A DNA stretch of 64,000 nucleotides from Candidatus Microthrix subdominans (GCA_016719385.1 JADJZA010000001.1:434001-498000), one strand, 5' to 3'; shown: positions 42,562-51,304, counted from the stretch's first letter. Numbers and translations are program-made. Notes: generated by a model not told the origin, from the sequence alone.

Positions 42562-43383
42562 CTATCCCTGGATGAGTTGGCCGGCGTCGACCCGCAGCTC
42601 CACGCCGGTGATGTTGTTTGCCCCCGGCCCTGCCAGAAACAGCGCGGCCTGCGCGATGTCGACCGGGTCGACGTGGCGGCGCAGCGCGGCGGTGGCGGCC
42701 ATCCGGCGGGAGGCGTCGGCGGCTTCGATGCCTTCCCGCTCGGCGATCGACGCAAACAAGGTCTCGAGTGGTGGACCGTTGACGTACCCCGGGGTCACGA
42801 CGTTCACCCGGATGCCAGCCGGACCCAGTTCTTTGGCCATCGTCATCGACGCCGACACCATCGCCGCCTTGGTGGCCGTGTACGGGGCCTGCTTCTCGGG
42901 CAGCGAATGGGTGCCCAAGGTGGAAACGTGCACGATCGAGCCGCCACGACCGGCCGAGCGCATCGCCCGGGCGGCGCAGCGGCTGACGCCGAGGGTGCCG
43001 ATCACGTTCACCTCGAAGGCCTCCCTCAGCTGAGCGAGGTCGACGTCGACCAGTGCCCCTCGTCCGGCCCTGGTCGCCACGGCGATGACCGAATCGATCC
43101 GGCCGGTCTGGGCGAGAACCCGCTCCACGATCGTCTGGTCGGCTTCCGGTTGTCCCAGGTCGGCGACGATCGGAATGGCTCGGCCGCCGAACGCAGCCCC
43201 GACCTCGTCGGCCAGGGTGCTCAGCCGGCCCTCGTCGCGTGCGACCAGGGCCACGACGGCGCCGGCCTCGGCGAAGGCCTGTGCGCACGCCCGGCCAATG
43301 CCTTCGCCTGCGCCGACGATCAGGCACACCTGGCCCTCGAGGGGCCGGTCCCGGCCGGTGGTCTCGGCAGTGTCGTCGGTCAT
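42562..43383 (-). CDS. SDR family oxidoreductase
   Basis: A 273-residue short-chain dehydrogenase: VCLIVGAGEGIGRACAQAF for nucleotide binding (G-A-G-E-G-I-G), VHVSTLGTHSLPEKQAPYTATKAAM with the Y-x-x-x-K catalytic pair, and NITGVELRVDAGQLIQG at the end. The NAG motif is altered to VATRAG. NADP or NAD preference and substrate are unknown. It lies 83 bases upstream of ribH on the same strand, with no clear functional tie. Confidence 0.88.
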   Translation of the reverse strand: MTDDTAETTGRDRPLEGQVCLIVGAGEGIGRACAQAFAEAGAVVALVARDEGRLSTLADEVGAAFGGRAIPIVADLGQPEADQTIVERVLAQTGRIDSVIAVATRAGRGALVDVDLAQLREAFEVNVIGTLGVSRCAARAMRSAGRGGSIVHVSTLGTHSLPEKQAPYTATKAAMVSASMTMAKELGPAGIRVNVVTPGYVNGPPLETLFASIAEREGIEAADASRRMAATAALRRHVDPVDIAQAALFLAGPGANNITGVELRVDAGQLIQG

Positions 43384-43494
43384 CGTCGAGACGCTACCGG
43401 TGATGCAGCTGGGTCCGGCGGCCGTTGTGGTTGGGAGCGACGGTGAGCGAGGTGGCCGGAGGCCAGGCGACGAGGGCCGGGGCGGCTGTCGGGG

Positions 43495-44163
43495 TCAGCG
43501 CCGGTGCGCGTACTGGTCGAAGCCGGTGTGCTCGGCCGGCGTGGGCGCTTCCAACACGGCGATGCGGCTGACATAGCCGAGCAGGGGGCTGACGCGCAGG
43601 CGAACCCGTGCGCCGTGGCGCGAGCGCACCTTGGAGAAGTCCTGAAGCTTGACGGTCCAGGACTTCGGCCCTCGAGAGGTGGCGATCACCACCTCGTAGC
43701 GACGACGCCGGCGCACCGATCGGTTCATGCCGCTGCGGTCCCGGCTGCGGAACCAGAAGTGCTGAACGATGCCCGGAAGGAAGTCGCCGGTGCGACGTTC
43801 CTGAGCTGCCAAAAGTTGACCATCGACGTTGCGACGAACGAACAGATCGAACGCGCCGATCACGACCTGGATGAGGTTGTACAGCGCGAGCACGGCCGAC
43901 ACGGCGGCCACCCACACGGCGGCGGTCTCGATGGTGCTGCGATGGTCTTCGAGGCTGCCATCGGCGAGGTCGATCTCGGTCAGGTCGACCGATCCGTAGC
44001 GCACCTGCCAGCAGCCGTAGATGATCAACCCGAACAGGCCCGCCCGGACGAGACCACCGATCAGCAGCTTGCTCGGTGCCTGTCCCCACCAGGGCCGCAG
44101 CCGACGCCCGAGCATCGACTCGGCCCGTCCGGTCGCATCGCCCATTCCGGCAACATTCAACAC
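43495..44163 (-). CDS. Two-helix membrane protein of unknown function
   Basis: A 222-residue protein. Two membrane helices (LVRAGLFGLIIYGCW and AAVWVAAVSAVLALYNLIQV) flank an outer loop with acidic residues, and a basic cytoplasmic C-terminal half follows (SVRRRRRYEVVIATSRGPKS and on), perhaps a PH-like beta domain. GTG at 44163 is chosen because GGAGG lies nine bases before it; ATG at 44145 is an alternative. The family is not recognised. A 63-bp tandem repeat lies just upstream, in its probable promoter region. Confidence 0.6.
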   Translation of the reverse strand: MLNVAGMGDATGRAESMLGRRLRPWWGQAPSKLLIGGLVRAGLFGLIIYGCWQVRYGSVDLTEIDLADGSLEDHRSTIETAAVWVAAVSAVLALYNLIQVVIGAFDLFVRRNVDGQLLAAQERRTGDFLPGIVQHFWFRSRDRSGMNRSVRRRRRYEVVIATSRGPKSWTVKLQDFSKVRSRHGARVRLRVSPLLGYVSRIAVLEAPTPAEHTGFDQYAHRR

Positions 44164-44267
44164 GGCGTGCAACCTCCACTCACGTCAGCCTCCCGGCGTG
44201 TATCCCCCAAGGCCGTCGACCATAGGACAACAGCCGAAATGCGCAAATCCGCCCCGGAGGGGCGACA

Positions 44268-44393
44268 CCCTTCCCGAAGTCGGGAGTCCGGGTGACCGTC
44301 AGGCGGTCGTTTCAGCTCCCCGGTTCGATGCCCTTCTCGAAGTCGGGAGTCCGGGTGACCGTCAGGCGGTCGTTTGCGCTCCCCGGTTCGCCG
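44268..44393. repeat. Tandem duplication of a 63-bp unit
   Basis: Two adjacent 63-base copies (44268-44330 and 44331-44393) differ at only a few positions. Each holds GAAGTCGGGAGTCCGGG and ACCG-TCAGG-CGGT, a small hairpin. They occupy most of the 224-base region between the deaminase stop and the start of the membrane protein gene. No gene is recognised here. The near-identity points to a recent duplication or a repeated regulatory or transcript-end element. Confidence 0.8.
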
Positions 44394-44396
44394 GGC

Positions 44397-44861
44397 TCAG
44401 GCCCGGACGAACAGCGCCGAGGCCTCCGGCACCAGCTCGTCGCAGGGACCATCGACGGTGACGTCCACGTTGGAGGCGGCGACGATGTCGGTCACCCGCA
44501 GCCCGATTTTGACGTCCGGCTCGACCAGCTCGGCGATCATCGGCGCCGACAGCACATAGACCAGCCGGCCGATCCCCACCCGCACGTGGGCGGCGGCGCA
44601 CATCGTGCAGTGCTCGCCGCTGGTGTACATCGTCGCAGCGGCCCGCTCGGATGGGTCGAGGTGTTGGGACGCCCATCCTGCGAGCGCCAGCTCGGGGTGG
44701 GCGGTGAGGTCGCCGGTGGTGACGATCCGGTTGCGTCGCTCGGCCAGCACGGTTCCGTCGCCCGAGACCAACACCGAGCCAAACGGCTGGTCGCCGTGCT
44801 CAACCGCCTCGGCGGCGAGGTCCACGCAGCGACGCAGGTGGGTGAGGTCGGCTTCGTTCAT
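44397..44861 (-). CDS. Nucleoside/cytidine deaminase-fold protein
   Basis: A 154-residue protein with the zinc site of the cytidine deaminase fold: HPELA in place of HAE, and SGEHCTMCAAAHVRVG in place of PCxxC. It resembles the guanine/tRNA-adenosine type nucleoside deaminases (HCTMC and VGIGRLVYVLSA). It would hydrolytically deaminate a base or nucleoside. The catalytic acid is in HPE. It stands between the GerMN lipoprotein gene and the 63-bp repeats, probably transcribed on its own. Confidence 0.85.
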   Translation of the reverse strand: MNEADLTHLRRCVDLAAEAVEHGDQPFGSVLVSGDGTVLAERRNRIVTTGDLTAHPELALAGWASQHLDPSERAAATMYTSGEHCTMCAAAHVRVGIGRLVYVLSAPMIAELVEPDVKIGLRVTDIVAASNVDVTVDGPCDELVPEASALFVRA

Positions 44862-44888
44862 CGGTGGCCCCCGGTCGATCAGAGGATC

Positions 44889-45929
44889 TCACCTTGCCAT
44901 GGGCGTTCCCGCTTGTGCCGGGAAGTGAGCCTCAGCCGGTGAAGACCGGCGGCACCGGCGGCGCCACAGCGATGGGTTCTTCTCCCGAAGACGGGGGCTC
45001 GGGGGTCGATGGGGCTCGGGGGTCGATGGGGTGGACTCCCCAAACCGAACCGGTACCGAGTAGACGTCGATCTGGCTGCCGTCCTTCGCGCTCTCCTGGT
45101 AGGCGATGACCTCGCCGATACCCGGCTTGGTGGCCCCGAAGGTCGAGGTGAACTCGAAGTCGCCCCAAGTGCCGGTACCGGCGCTTGCGTTGGTGACACC
45201 CTCGTCCACGATGAGGCCGTCGCCGTCGGCGATCGTGTAGCTCACGACCGCCTCGAACGTGTTGGCGATTCCCGAGACCTTCAGGGGCGATGCCACCGAT
45301 GCCCCCGGGGTTGGTGATTCCACCAGTACGGCCGGCGTGACGTTGGTGAAGTCGGTGCGGTCGAGGTCGACTGCTGGCACCCCTTCGCCCCCGATGGCGT
45401 CGACGTCCTGGCCGTCCAGCTTGATCGTCACCCGTTGCACCTCATCGAACTGCGTGGCGGTGAAGACCACCTGGGCAACCCGAAGTTGCATCGACAGGCT
45501 GCCACCGCCCGACTGGAAGGCTTCGGAGAGGTCGACGACGGCGGTGCCGCCCGACACCGACACCCCGAGCAGCGTGGTGGCCTCCGGGATAGCAGTAGCC
45601 ATGCCGATGTCGGTCTCGAAGTCGTCGGGGCCTTGGAGCAGGGCGGCGATCGCGCCTTCCAGCGTGGCCGGGACGCCGGGCCTGCCGGCGGTCCCGATGT
45701 TTTCGTTCTTCTCGAAGTAGACCAGGGTTGGCGAAGCCACTTGTTGAGGCGCCTGAACGGCGGCGGATGATGCAAGCCCGGCACTGGGGTCGGTGGAGGA
45801 CACCTCGCGAACACCAGTGTCTCCGCAGGCAGCGATGCCCGTCAGGCCGACGAGCATGGCAAGCACGATGCTTACCCGTCGCCAAGGGGCCGTGCGACCC
45901 GAGTGAATGGGGACTCCGAGACCCGCCAT
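44889..45929 (-). CDS. GerMN/Gmad2-type lipoprotein with a frameshifted C-terminus
   Basis: A lipoprotein with lipobox IAAC after an N-terminal helix. Residues about 65-190 form a GerMN domain (LVYFEKNENIG, LEGAIAALLQGPDDFETDIG, VDLSEAFQSGGGSLSMQLRV). Residues about 215-310 form a Gmad2 immunoglobulin-like domain (SPTPGASVASPLKVSGIANT, then YQESAKDGSQIDVYSVPV). Both occur in envelope lipoproteins of actinobacteria. AGGAGG precedes the ATG at 45929. A perfect 17-bp duplication at 44994-45027 shifts the frame near residue 316; as read the protein ends at 44889 in a basic tail. Without one copy it would end at 44932 with PPVPPVFTG. Confidence 0.82.
   Translation of the reverse strand: MAGLGVPIHSGRTAPWRRVSIVLAMLVGLTGIAACGDTGVREVSSTDPSAGLASSAAVQAPQQVASPTLVYFEKNENIGTAGRPGVPATLEGAIAALLQGPDDFETDIGMATAIPEATTLLGVSVSGGTAVVDLSEAFQSGGGSLSMQLRVAQVVFTATQFDEVQRVTIKLDGQDVDAIGGEGVPAVDLDRTDFTNVTPAVLVESPTPGASVASPLKVSGIANTFEAVVSYTIADGDGLIVDEGVTNASAGTGTWGDFEFTSTFGATKPGIGEVIAYQESAKDGSQIDVYSVPVRFGESTPSTPEPHRPPSPRLREKNPSLWRRRCRRSSPAEAHFPAQAGTPMAR
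44932..44951 (-). other. Stop-codon hairpin identical to that of the GH5 gene
   Basis: The 20 bases here are identical to 30266-30285. In the unduplicated frame they encode PVFTG and the stop codon. They fold into a perfect GCCGGT/ACCGGC stem with a 4-base loop. The element lies 70 bases upstream of the deaminase start. Confidence 0.5.
44994..45027 (-). repeat. 17-bp tandem duplication causing a frameshift
   Basis: Two perfect head-to-tail copies of a 17-base unit (plus strand GGGGCTCGGGGGTCGAT) lie in the C-terminal linker of the GerMN lipoprotein gene. Seventeen is not a multiple of three. Taking out one copy restores an open frame through a Pro-rich tail to the PVFTG end, which supports a single-copy ancestral form. 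Confidence 0.85.
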
Positions 45930-46029
45930 TGGGTTACCTCCTGTTATTACCCCACGATGCAGGGTCCGCACTTCAGAAGCTATCGGAATTTGTCGGGTCG
46001 TCCCGACTCTCCCACCGGGTTTGCAGCGA

Positions 46030-47283
46030 TCAGGGAGCGGTGGGGGACTCGTCACAGCTGTTGGTGGGCGGATCGCCGACGAGGCGGGCGTTCAGCCACG
46101 CCGAGGTCTGGGTTGCCGTCTCGGCGGTGATGTTGTCGTGGGTGGCACCCTCGACGATCAGCAGCTCGGTGACCTGCCCGGTCTCGCACAGGCGGGCGTA
46201 CAGGTCGCGCACCCGGTCGGTCGCCACCCGGTCATCCGCCGTGCCCGACACCAGAAACAGCGGAGCGTCGACGGCCACGTTACCGACGTCGTTGTCGAGG
46301 AGGATGGAGTTGGCCGGGTCGGTGTCTCGCGGGTCGTTGGTGAACAGTTGGCCGCCGACGGCAAGGGGGACCAGCGTGTCGGTGATCTCGGGGAGGCACC
46401 CCTCCTCAAACACGCCGGACGCGTTGGCGAGCTCGTCGGTCACGTAGTCCTCAAGCTTGATCTCGGGGTGTTCCCCCGCCCCGCCGTACAGGCTCATCGC
46501 GGTGAGGATGCCGGTGACGATCGGGTCGATTCCGCCGTAGACGCTTTCAAACATCGCAGCCGGGGAGAGCGAGAGGGTGCCGAGCAGGTCGAGCTCCGGT
46601 GCATAGTCGGCGGCCAGCTCGCTGGCGGCCAGGGCGCCGTGACCGCCCTGGGAGTGCCCGACCGAGAACCAGCGATTGCCGGCGCCTGCGTTGGGCAGCC
46701 GTTGGGCGGCGCGCACGCCGTCGATCACGCTGTGGCCCTCGCTGGGTTTGGAGAAGTAGGGGTGGAGGGGCCCGCCCTCGGTGCCCAGCCCGATGTAGTC
46801 GGTCATCACCCGCACGCCTGGGACTCCCCAGTCCTGTGCCTCGCCGTTGCGTCGGCTGAGACCGCACTGAGGAGCCAGCCCGGTGGTGCCGGGCGCGGTG
46901 GACACCACCGGCCAACCGCCCTCGGGCGCTGTGGTGGCCGGGTAGGTGACCAGGCCGGTGACCGCCCGGTCGCGGCCGGCGGCGTCGCGGGAGTGGTACA
47001 TCACCTTGCGTGTCGCCATCCCGCCGGACTCGCCCAGGTCCATCACCCGGATCAGCTCGCCCGGCTCGCCCTCGGGCAGCGGGTCGGGCGGCAGGTAGAA
47101 CTCCTCGTCGGTGCCGGTGAACGGTGCCCCAGCAAAGAGGGCGGGCCCGCCTTGAACCGAGTTTGTTGTTCCGTCGGACGACGCATTGGTGTCGCCCGAG
47201 CACGCACCGGCGCCCAGCAGCACTGCGGTTGCCGCCAGCGCCGCTGCAACTCGGGCTGGCTTTCGGTCATTGAGAAACATCAT
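46030..47283 (-). CDS. Secretory lipase family lipoprotein
   Basis: A 417-residue lipoprotein with lipobox GAGAC. The lipase domain has GLVTYPATTAPEGGWPVVSTA, a nucleophile elbow FSVGHSQGGHGALAA near residue 208, and late PLFLVSGTADDRVAT and VEGATHDN segments that would supply the Asp and His. This matches the LIP/secretory lipase family, which hydrolyses triacylglycerols or other esters outside the cell. GGAGG lies about 12 bases before the tandem ATG codons. It is divergent from the SDR gene at 47310, so the two may share a control region. Confidence 0.9.
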   Translation of the reverse strand: MMFLNDRKPARVAAALAATAVLLGAGACSGDTNASSDGTTNSVQGGPALFAGAPFTGTDEEFYLPPDPLPEGEPGELIRVMDLGESGGMATRKVMYHSRDAAGRDRAVTGLVTYPATTAPEGGWPVVSTAPGTTGLAPQCGLSRRNGEAQDWGVPGVRVMTDYIGLGTEGGPLHPYFSKPSEGHSVIDGVRAAQRLPNAGAGNRWFSVGHSQGGHGALAASELAADYAPELDLLGTLSLSPAAMFESVYGGIDPIVTGILTAMSLYGGAGEHPEIKLEDYVTDELANASGVFEEGCLPEITDTLVPLAVGGQLFTNDPRDTDPANSILLDNDVGNVAVDAPLFLVSGTADDRVATDRVRDLYARLCETGQVTELLIVEGATHDNITAETATQTSAWLNARLVGDPPTNSCDESPTAP

Positions 47284-47309
47284 TGTTTGTCAAGGCTAGC
47301 CTCCGTGGG

Positions 47310-48176
47310 ATGCGCACTCATCAAACTTCGCTCACCGGACGTCGGGTTCTGATCACCGGGGCGGCGCGGGGGATCGGCGCCGCATTGGCCGAACGTCTCC
47401 ACGAGCGGGGCGCCCGGGTGGCGCTCGCCGGGCTTGAGCCCGACCTGTTGGCCCAAGCAGCTGCCAAGGCGGGAGCGCCCTGGTGGCACTGCGACGTCGC
47501 CGATCGGGCCAGCGTCGAGGCGGCGGTCGATGCAGCGGTCGGCGAGCTGGGCGGATTGGACGTGGTCGTGGCCAACGCCGGCATCGCCGCCCAGCTGCCC
47601 CTGGTCGGCGGTGATCCTGAGGTATTCGAGCAGATCAACCGGGTCAACGTGCTCGGCGCCTACTACACCCTCCGCGCCGCCGGACCGCACATCTCCCACC
47701 CCAACGGCTATGCCGTGGCGGTGTCGTCGCTGGGTGCTGCGGTCAGCGTGCCGCTGATGGGCGCCTACTCGGCATCGAAGGCGGCGGTTGAGGCGCTGGG
47801 CAACACGCTGCGCGCCGAGCTGGCACCCAGCGGGGCCCGGGTCGGTGTCGCCTACTTCGCCGAGCTGGACACCGACATGACCAGCCGTGGGTTCGGCACC
47901 GAGGCGGCCAAGTCGATCTTTGGTGATGGCACGGTCACCAAGGTGACCGACCTGGAGGTCGGGATCAACGCGTTGGAGCGGGGCATCGCCCGGCGGTCGC
48001 GGCGCATCGTCGCCCCGTGGTGGGTTGGTGCGGTGCTGCCGGTTCGTTCGATCGCCCAGCCGGTGGTCGATCGGGCGCTGCGCGCCAAGGTGGCCGGGGT
48101 GCTGGCGATCGCCCGTGACGAACGGGTGGAGCTGACCACGCCCCAAGGGAAGCAGGCGGAGGGGGAACGGGCATGA
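47310..48176 (+). CDS. SDR family oxidoreductase
   Basis: A 288-residue short-chain dehydrogenase with TGAARGIGAALAERL, VVVANAGIAAQLPLVGG, and YSASKAAVEALGNTL as the active site. The C-terminal 60 residues are longer than in simple SDRs, with IARRSRRIVAPWWVGAVLPV, typical of the actinobacterial group with a membrane-associated tail. ATG at 47310 is taken because conserved sequence begins about eight residues later. It overlaps the next gene by four bases and leads an SDR-CMD-TetR operon. Confidence 0.88.
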   Translation: MRTHQTSLTGRRVLITGAARGIGAALAERLHERGARVALAGLEPDLLAQAAAKAGAPWWHCDVADRASVEAAVDAAVGELGGLDVVVANAGIAAQLPLVGGDPEVFEQINRVNVLGAYYTLRAAGPHISHPNGYAVAVSSLGAAVSVPLMGAYSASKAAVEALGNTLRAELAPSGARVGVAYFAELDTDMTSRGFGTEAAKSIFGDGTVTKVTDLEVGINALERGIARRSRRIVAPWWVGAVLPVRSIAQPVVDRALRAKVAGVLAIARDERVELTTPQGKQAEGERA

Positions 48177-48742
48177 GCGCCACCCCGAGGATTTCGCCGG
48201 GCGGGCGACGTGATGTCGGCGCCGTCAACTGGGCGTTCGCTCAGGTGTCGGGCCTGGTCACCGGCACCACCCCGCCCAACCTCTTCCTCACCCTGGGCCG
48301 CAACCGCAAGCTGTTTCGAGGCTGGCTGCGCTTTGCCGGGCGGCTGATGCCCGGCGGCAGGCTGCCCCGGCGGGAGACCGAGTTGATCATCCTGCGGGTA
48401 GCTCACCTGGCCGGCTGCGAGTACGAGCAGGCCCACCACCGGCAGCTGGCCAAGCGGGCCAAGGTGACACCGGCCGAAATCGACGGCGTGGTCGAGGGAC
48501 CCGCAGCCCCGTGCTGGAGCGACCGCGAGCACGCCCTGCTCGTCGCCGTCGACGAGCTGCACGACCGGCGGGACCTGCGCGACGACACCTGGGACCAGCT
48601 GCGCCACCATCTCGACGAGCCGACCGCCCTCGAATTTCTGATGCTGGTCGGCCACTACGAGATGTTGGCCACGACGATCAATACGCTGCGCGTCCCCCTC
48701 GACCGGCCCCGACGGGCGCGTGGGGGACCAGGGTCGAGGTGA
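48173..48742 (+). CDS. Carboxymuconolactone decarboxylase/AhpD-like protein
   Basis: A 189-residue helical protein. RRETELIILRVAHLAGCEYE followed by QAHHRQLAKRAKVTPAEI is the CMD/AhpD core, with one Cys (GC-E-Y-E-x-x-H-H) in place of the CxxC of AhpD. Such single-Cys forms are common in actinobacteria and are not firmly linked to peroxide reduction. Start and stop overlap both neighbours, indicating a tight operon with the SDR and the TetR regulator. Confidence 0.87.
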   Translation: MSATPRISPGGRRDVGAVNWAFAQVSGLVTGTTPPNLFLTLGRNRKLFRGWLRFAGRLMPGGRLPRRETELIILRVAHLAGCEYEQAHHRQLAKRAKVTPAEIDGVVEGPAAPCWSDREHALLVAVDELHDRRDLRDDTWDQLRHHLDEPTALEFLMLVGHYEMLATTINTLRVPLDRPRRARGGPGSR

Positions 48743-49407
48743 GCGTCGAAGCGGGCACCGGGTCATTGGTCAACCCGGCCCCTTCCACGGCCATCGGCGC
48801 CACAGCGGCGTCGTTGCCTCGGGGCCGCCACGACCTCACCCGCGATCAGGTCGCGCAGTCCCAGCGGTTGCGGCTGGCGGTCGCCATGGCCGAGGCGTGC
48901 GTCGGGCGTGGCTACTCCGACACCCCGGTCGCAGCCGTGCTCGAGCTTGCCGGCGTGTCACGCCAGACGTTCTACGCGCTGTACGCCAACAAGCTGGAGT
49001 GCTTCCTCGAGGCGCTCGACCTGGTTGGCGAGGTGATCATCGCCCGAATGGGTGCCGCACTGCTCGCCCCGGAGCGGCCACCGCTCGATCGGGCGATCGA
49101 CGCATTCGACCGGTACCTGGAGGTGATCGCCGATCACCCGGCCTTCGCCCGGCTCTACGTCGTCGAGGTTCACGCCGCCGGGCCCGATGCGCTCGTTCGG
49201 CGGGCGGAACTTCAGGCAACGGTCATCGACGCGCTCGCCGACCTGCTCGGCAAACAGGATCCGGACGGCAGGTTTGCGTGTGAGGCCTTCGTCGCAGGCG
49301 TGTCCGCGCTGGTGACCCTCCCGCTGGCCACCGGCGACGTCGACTCGATCGCGGCGCTGCGCAGTCCGCTTGTCGGCCGCCTACGCGCGCTCGCTGCGGA
49401 GTTGTGA
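48739..49407 (+). CDS. TetR/AcrR family transcriptional regulator
   Basis: A 222-residue protein. After a disordered N-terminus of about 35 residues the HTH domain reads QRLRLAVAMAEACVGRGYSD, then VAAVLELAGVSRQTFYALYANKLECFL, typical TetR recognition and hinge helices. The C-terminal ligand domain is helical. It is co-transcribed with the SDR and CMD genes and may autoregulate them along with the divergent lipase; that is inference. The GTG start at 48739 overlaps the CMD stop. Confidence 0.9.
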   Translation: MSVEAGTGSLVNPAPSTAIGATAASLPRGRHDLTRDQVAQSQRLRLAVAMAEACVGRGYSDTPVAAVLELAGVSRQTFYALYANKLECFLEALDLVGEVIIARMGAALLAPERPPLDRAIDAFDRYLEVIADHPAFARLYVVEVHAAGPDALVRRAELQATVIDALADLLGKQDPDGRFACEAFVAGVSALVTLPLATGDVDSIAALRSPLVGRLRALAAEL

Positions 49408-49464
49408 TCCGGACGGCCCGGACCGGGGTGCGGGTATCGGCTGGTGGTCACCGGCCGCGCCCGG

Positions 49465-50244
49465 TCAGTCCTCTGGTGTGAGACCGACGAGGGTGGAGTC
49501 ACGGTGTTCGGTGAACGAGGCGAGCCCCTCGAGTTCGAGGTCGCGGGCGATGCGCACCGGCAGCGCATCGTCGGCGAACCACAGGCGTTCCCGCCACGTG
49601 CCGGTCAGGTCACCGGTGACCGCAAAATCGAGGTCGACCTCGGTGGCTTCGACCGGGGTTCCGTCGCCGAGGTCGACCGTGACCGGTCGCTTCGACCTGC
49701 TGGTGCCCTTCAGCGTGGCGGTCAGCTGCTTCGGGCCGCCGTCCAACGTCAGCTCGCAGTTGAGCGGCACGCTGCCGTCCGCCGGTTTGGCGAGCACATC
49801 GGGGTCGCAGGTCATGTCGGCGGTCGGGTTCATCGGCCCGACCTGCTGGTGCTTCTCATGCCCGGCGAGGCTGATTGTGCCGTCGTCGCCAACGCAGTAG
49901 GTGCTGTCCTCGCTGTGCTGCTCCAACAGGTGAAGCGTCATCGTGAAGCATCCCGGGTCGGCGTCGACGACCGTCGCCGAGATCGTCTCGGGGTAGGGCC
50001 GGGTCTCGGTGGGCAGCACGCCCAGCTTCAGCTCCTCGGAGCCTGACGTGTCGAATCGGTAGATCCCGGGTGGAGGAGTCCCCGCAGCGCCATCGGGACC
50101 CGCCGATTCGTTGGTGCGCGCCTCGAAGTCCTCGCGCACTCTGGTCTCGTCGGTGGGGGTAGCGCCGCGGGGCCACACTACGACCGCGCCAACAACCACC
50201 ACCACGAGCGCGCCAGCCACGGCCAGCACCACAGATCGCTTCAT
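49465..50244 (-). CDS. Membrane-anchored extracytoplasmic protein, paralog of the one at 10328
   Basis: A 259-residue protein with an N-terminal helix (SVVLAVAGALVVVVVGAVVV) and an outer domain containing four cysteines (C-F-T-M-T, Y-C-V-G-D-D-G, M-T-C-D-P, N-C-E-L). The stretch HLLEQHSEDSTYCVGDDGTI lines up with KLFEQRNDEMVLCPTDDGAM of the 10328 protein, and overall order and length agree. No known family is recognised. It lies 10 bases downstream of the methyltransferase gene, on the same strand. Confidence 0.6.
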   Translation of the reverse strand: MKRSVVLAVAGALVVVVVGAVVVWPRGATPTDETRVREDFEARTNESAGPDGAAGTPPPGIYRFDTSGSEELKLGVLPTETRPYPETISATVVDADPGCFTMTLHLLEQHSEDSTYCVGDDGTISLAGHEKHQQVGPMNPTADMTCDPDVLAKPADGSVPLNCELTLDGGPKQLTATLKGTSRSKRPVTVDLGDGTPVEATEVDLDFAVTGDLTGTWRERLWFADDALPVRIARDLELEGLASFTEHRDSTLVGLTPED

Positions 50245-50254
50245 ACGGCCGGGC

Positions 50255-51070
50255 TCAGTTGGGTGAACGGCGAGTGGCGGTCACCACGCACGCTTGGAGA
50301 TGGTCGGCGTTGTCGTGCATCGCGGCACGCATGGCCAACACCCGGGCACGAGCCTGCGAGTCGCGGGCGACCCGGCTCACGAAGCGGGCGGCGCCCAGCG
50401 CACCCTCGTCGGCGATCAGCCGTCGTGGCTCGAGCAGGTGAAGCGGGTTGGTGACGGTGGTGTCCACATCGAAGCCGGCCTCGTTCAACAGCTCGGTCCA
50501 GCCGCGCAGCGACAGCGGCGTGACGTTCACCTTGATTGTCCGCTGGAGGTCGTCGGCGATCGCCCCGCAGCGCTCCTGGTCGAGGTCGTCGGGGGCGAAG
50601 CACACCTCGTGCAGGCCGATGCGACCGCCGGGGCGCACCACACGAGCCAACTCCTCCATGATCTTGGCCTTCTGGGAGGCCGGCTGCATCGTCAGGTACG
50701 CCTCGCCAAACACGACGTCGGCGGAGGCTTCGGGTAGGCCGGTGTCGGCGGCCGAGGCGTTGACGACCGAGCGGCCCGGGCCGTTGACCACGTGGGCGAC
50801 CCGTTCGGCCGACACCGGATCGCGGTCGACCCCCACGTAGGTGGCCGGGTTGCGGCCGAGTACCAGCTCGGTGGTCGAGCCCAGCCCAGGCGCCAGCTCG
50901 ACGACATCGTCGGTTGAGTCGATCGCCAGTGCATCCAGCAGCTGGTCGGTCAGCTCTCTTCCTCCAGGGCGCAGCACCCGTTTGCCCATCCGGGCCAGCA
51001 GCCAGTGGCCGGGCATGCGGTCGACGGCCAGTTCGCTGCCGGGAATGGGTTCGGTCGCTGTCATTGTCAT
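50255..51070 (-). CDS. Class I SAM-dependent methyltransferase
   Basis: A 271-residue protein. The SAM-binding motif I is DDVVELAPGLGSTTELVLGR, motif II holds YVGVDRDPVSAERV, and LARVVRPGGRIGLHEVCF is the later motif typical of UbiE/Erg6-like methyltransferases. The N-terminus (PGHWLLARMGKRVLRPGG) is common in actinobacterial members. The methyl acceptor is unknown. AGGAG lies seven bases upstream of the ATG. It is followed at once by the membrane-anchored orphan gene. Confidence 0.88.
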   Translation of the reverse strand: MTMTATEPIPGSELAVDRMPGHWLLARMGKRVLRPGGRELTDQLLDALAIDSTDDVVELAPGLGSTTELVLGRNPATYVGVDRDPVSAERVAHVVNGPGRSVVNASAADTGLPEASADVVFGEAYLTMQPASQKAKIMEELARVVRPGGRIGLHEVCFAPDDLDQERCGAIADDLQRTIKVNVTPLSLRGWTELLNEAGFDVDTTVTNPLHLLEPRRLIADEGALGAARFVSRVARDSQARARVLAMRAAMHDNADHLQACVVTATRRSPN

Positions 51071-51255
51071 GAGCCACTCCTAGGGCGTTGTGTTAGGCAA
51101 GCATAACTCCCTCACACGCCACCTCGCACCCCCACCAGCGTTCATGGCCAGAGCGCTAGATGGTCAACGACTTCGAACAGGCCGACTGTATGTAGTCAAG
51201 GCTCAAGTCGTCGGAGTTTTGGCGACCGGGATGTGTTGGTCGCAGACGGTGCGCA

Positions 51256-51282
51256 ACCGTCGACGGGGGTATCGCCGACGGT
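51256..51282. promoter_or_regulatory. Inverted repeat upstream of the second toxin-antitoxin-like pair
   Basis: ACCGTCG and CGACGGT form perfect 7-bp arms 13 bases apart, 23 bases before the GTG of the toxin-like gene. Just after it, GTAGT-TCT-GTAGT is a short direct repeat with a TACGAT box that could be a -10 element, giving a nearly leaderless transcript. The arms are seen directly; the operator and promoter roles are inferred. The remaining bases back to 51071 show nothing else. Confidence 0.4.
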
Positions 51283-51304
51283 AGTTCTGTAGTACGATTG
51301 CTTC

